DNA of 6,680 nucleotides, from the NCBI GenBank assembly GCA_017420455.1, contig JAFOJB010000185.1, positions 1 through 6,680 on the forward strand, given 5' to 3'. The position numbers and the translations under genes were made by a program. Each line of letters begins with the position of its first letter. Position 1 is the stretch's first letter. A model generated the notes under the pieces. That model did no database searches. It was not told the DNA's origin and worked only from the letters and a program-made list of their open reading frames with translations. Source of the DNA: Blautia sp. GTDB lineage: Bacteria > Bacillota > Clostridia > Lachnospirales > Lachnospiraceae. Positions 5,000-6,680 of the stretch are shown in pieces.

Positions 5000-6680
5000 A
5001 TGAAAAACAGAGCCGTTCTTTCCCTTCACAGGGCGCTCCTTCGGGCACTGGTGCTGGTAGCAGGGGTGCTGGTGCTGTTTCTGGCCGTGCTGGACGCCTA
5101 TTGGATCCTGAATTATCAGGAAACCCTCCGTACGCAGTGGAAGGATCTCCTGACGCCGTACGCAGAAGGGGTAAAGCAGGATCTGGACATCATCAGTTCG
5201 GATCTGTATGACATTTACTATTACGATGACAACTACCGGAAGCTGAGTACCGCAAAGAGCATCGAGGCATATCCCTATATCCACGAGCTGGAGGAACGGC
5301 TTCGTACGCTCCAGGTCCTGAAAAGAAGGGCCGCAGGCTACGTGATCTATTATGACGGCCTTGGCAGCAAGAGGTACTATTTCACTCCCGGTGATTTTAC
5401 CAACGCGGATGTGGAGGAGCTGAAGGAGGTTTCAGCAGGTCTTGCTTCCGCAGACAATGCGCTCCGGGGATGGTATTATTATACGGTGAACCGGAAGGCC
5501 TACGCCATCTGCATTTACCGGAATAACGGCGTGGCGCTGGAAGAAATCTACTGTCTGGAAAATGTGAAGCAGGAGCTGGAGAAGGAGCTTGCCGATGTTC
5601 ATGCAGGAGCTTTCCTGGAATACCGGGCAGAAATCCTGGGGAATGAAGAGGAAGCGGAGAATTACCGGGAATTCGCCGGACAGAACAACACCGTAGTGAG
5701 AGGAAGCTATGTCTGCAGAAAACAGATCGCCGGCACGGATCTGACGCTGTACCTGGTGATCCCCATGAGCTTCCTGGCCTATATGAACGTGCCCCAGGCC
5801 ATGATCCTGCTGCTCACTCTTCTGGTGATCCTTTTCGCCATGCTGTTTTATTTCCGTCTTCGCAGGGAGCTTTTTCTTCCGCTGGATGATCTGATGGCGG
5901 AGATGAAACGGATCGGAGGCGGGGACTGGGAGAGCGGGATCCATACCCAGTCCCGGTTTCAGGAGATCCAGCAGGTGATCGAGACCACCGGCCGCATGAT
6001 CGACGAGATCGAAGCCCAGAAGCTCCTGGCTTATGAAAAGACCATACAGGAGCAGAAAGCAAGATTTCAGTATCTTTCTTTGCAGCTGAACCCGCATTTT
6101 TACCTGAACGGGCTGAAAACTCTGAATTACCTTGCCATGAACGGAGAAAACGAGCGGATCCAGGAGATCATCATCCGGTTTTCCGGATACCTGCGCTATC
6201 TTCTTCAGATGGAGAAGGACATGGTAACCCTTTCGGAGGAAGTGGAATTCACCAGAAACTACGTGGATCTCTACCGGGAGATGACGGACAGAAGGATCGA
6301 GGCAGAATGGCGGATTCCGGAGGATACCCGGCAATGCATGGTTCCAAGACTCTGCATCCAGACCTTTGTGGAGAACTGCGTCAAGTATGCCAGGCTGGGA
6401 AAAGCAGAGTATCCTCTGGAGATCCAGATTTCCTCCGCCCGTTTTTCTTCGGAGGAAGGGGAATTTCTGGAGGTCATCGTGCAGGATAACGGAAAGGGCT
6501 ACAGCGACGAGCTGCTGGAGGTGCTGAATAACGCGCCGGAAGAGGGCAGTGTTTCCGTGGGGATCAATAATCTGAAGAGAAGATGTGAGCTTCTTTATGA
6601 CAGACCGGTGGAATACGCGTTCTACAACGGGGAAGGCGCAGTGAGCGATGTTTTTTATCCCTGGATGAAGGCGGAAGAAG
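5000..6680 (+). CDS. YesM/LytS-type sensor histidine kinase (3' end cut by window)
   Basis: This two-TM sensor kinase has 560 residues visible, with the frame open to the window edge and probably near its end. TM1 covers ~12-37, an extracellular sensor region ~38-262, TM2 ~264-285, a HAMP linker ~286-340 and a short coiled segment to ~355. The histidine-kinase domain of the YesM/LytS (His_kinase) family has its phospho-acceptor at H366 in LQLNPHFYLNGL. The ATPase domain shows the N box FVENCVKYA (N459), the G1 motif DNGKG (496-500) and the G2 motif SVGINNLKRRCELLYD (519-534). In this family the partner is usually an AraC-type YesN regulator controlling sugar uptake; none is visible here. The start is the ATG 6 nt after the GH3 stop. 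There is no good Shine-Dalgarno (only AGAAG at 4986-4990), so translation probably depends on coupling to GH3. The stimulus, perhaps an oligosaccharide, is inferred from the neighbour. One oddity is that the H box has YLNG where LxNT is usual. Confidence 0.93.
   Translation, partial: MKNRAVLSLHRALLRALVLVAGVLVLFLAVLDAYWILNYQETLRTQWKDLLTPYAEGVKQDLDIISSDLYDIYYYDDNYRKLSTAKSIEAYPYIHELEERLRTLQVLKRRAAGYVIYYDGLGSKRYYFTPGDFTNADVEELKEVSAGLASADNALRGWYYYTVNRKAYAICIYRNNGVALEEIYCLENVKQELEKELADVHAGAFLEYRAEILGNEEEAENYREFAGQNNTVVRGSYVCRKQIAGTDLTLYLVIPMSFLAYMNVPQAMILLLTLLVILFAMLFYFRLRRELFLPLDDLMAEMKRIGGGDWESGIHTQSRFQEIQQVIETTGRMIDEIEAQKLLAYEKTIQEQKARFQYLSLQLNPHFYLNGLKTLNYLAMNGENERIQEIIIRFSGYLRYLLQMEKDMVTLSEEVEFTRNYVDLYREMTDRRIEAEWRIPEDTRQCMVPRLCIQTFVENCVKYARLGKAEYPLEIQISSARFSSEEGEFLEVIVQDNGKGYSDELLEVLNNAPEEGSVSVGINNLKRRCELLYDRPVEYAFYNGEGAVSDVFYPWMKAEE

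Noticed and set aside
3119..5284. Very long open frame (721 codons) on the minus strand opposite the GH3 gene and the start of the kinase
   Set aside because: It lies antisense to a well-supported GH3 gene, resembles no protein family, has high His/Leu/Arg content typical of an antisense shadow, and crosses the junction of two real genes.
5432..6334. 300-codon open frame on the minus strand inside the kinase gene
   Set aside because: The kinase frame on the + strand has clear TM, HAMP, H-box and ATPase motifs; the antisense frame has none and is a shadow of codon bias.

Overview
The window looks like the chromosome of a moderately GC-rich gut-type Clostridium relative, most likely a Lachnospiraceae-like Firmicute. 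This rests on strong AGGAGG-type ribosome binding sites, a metN-metI-metQ operon of the Gram-positive type, a cytoplasmic GH3 glucosidase of the kind common in gut Clostridia, and a YesM-type sensor kinase. Family-level placement is inference; no rRNA or other phylogenetic marker is present. All recognised genes are on the + strand.

Layout. Positions 1-2414 hold the D/L-methionine ABC importer: the 3' end of metN (ATPase, with its methionine-sensing NIL domain), metI (permease) overlapping it by 11 nt, and metQ (substrate-binding protein). MetI and MetQ are separated by an unusual 518-nt gap. The gap holds two copies of a ~73-nt direct repeat and an inverted copy of part of that repeat. The first repeat and the inverted arm enclose a ~397-nt, hairpin-rich block. 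This is the least explained part of the window. It could be a MITE-like element or a structured RNA, and the inverted arm can pair with either flanking repeat.

Positions 2415-2719 hold a dense cluster of inverted repeats that includes a strong rho-independent terminator for the met operon. A sigma-A-type promoter (TTGTTT-17-TATAAT) follows, with a perfect 6-2-6 palindrome over the expected transcription start, and then a ~115-nt leader.

Positions 2720-6680 hold a sugar-utilisation unit: a 757-aa GH3 beta-glycosidase and, 6 nt downstream and in the same frame, a two-TM sensor histidine kinase of the YesM/LytS type that runs off the window end. The likely logic is that the kinase senses a sugar or oligosaccharide outside the cell, while the intracellular glucosidase hydrolyses imported beta-glucosides. 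An AraC-type response regulator and a sugar ABC transporter would be expected downstream, but they are not visible here.

No tRNA, rRNA, CRISPR array, transposase gene or phage gene was seen.
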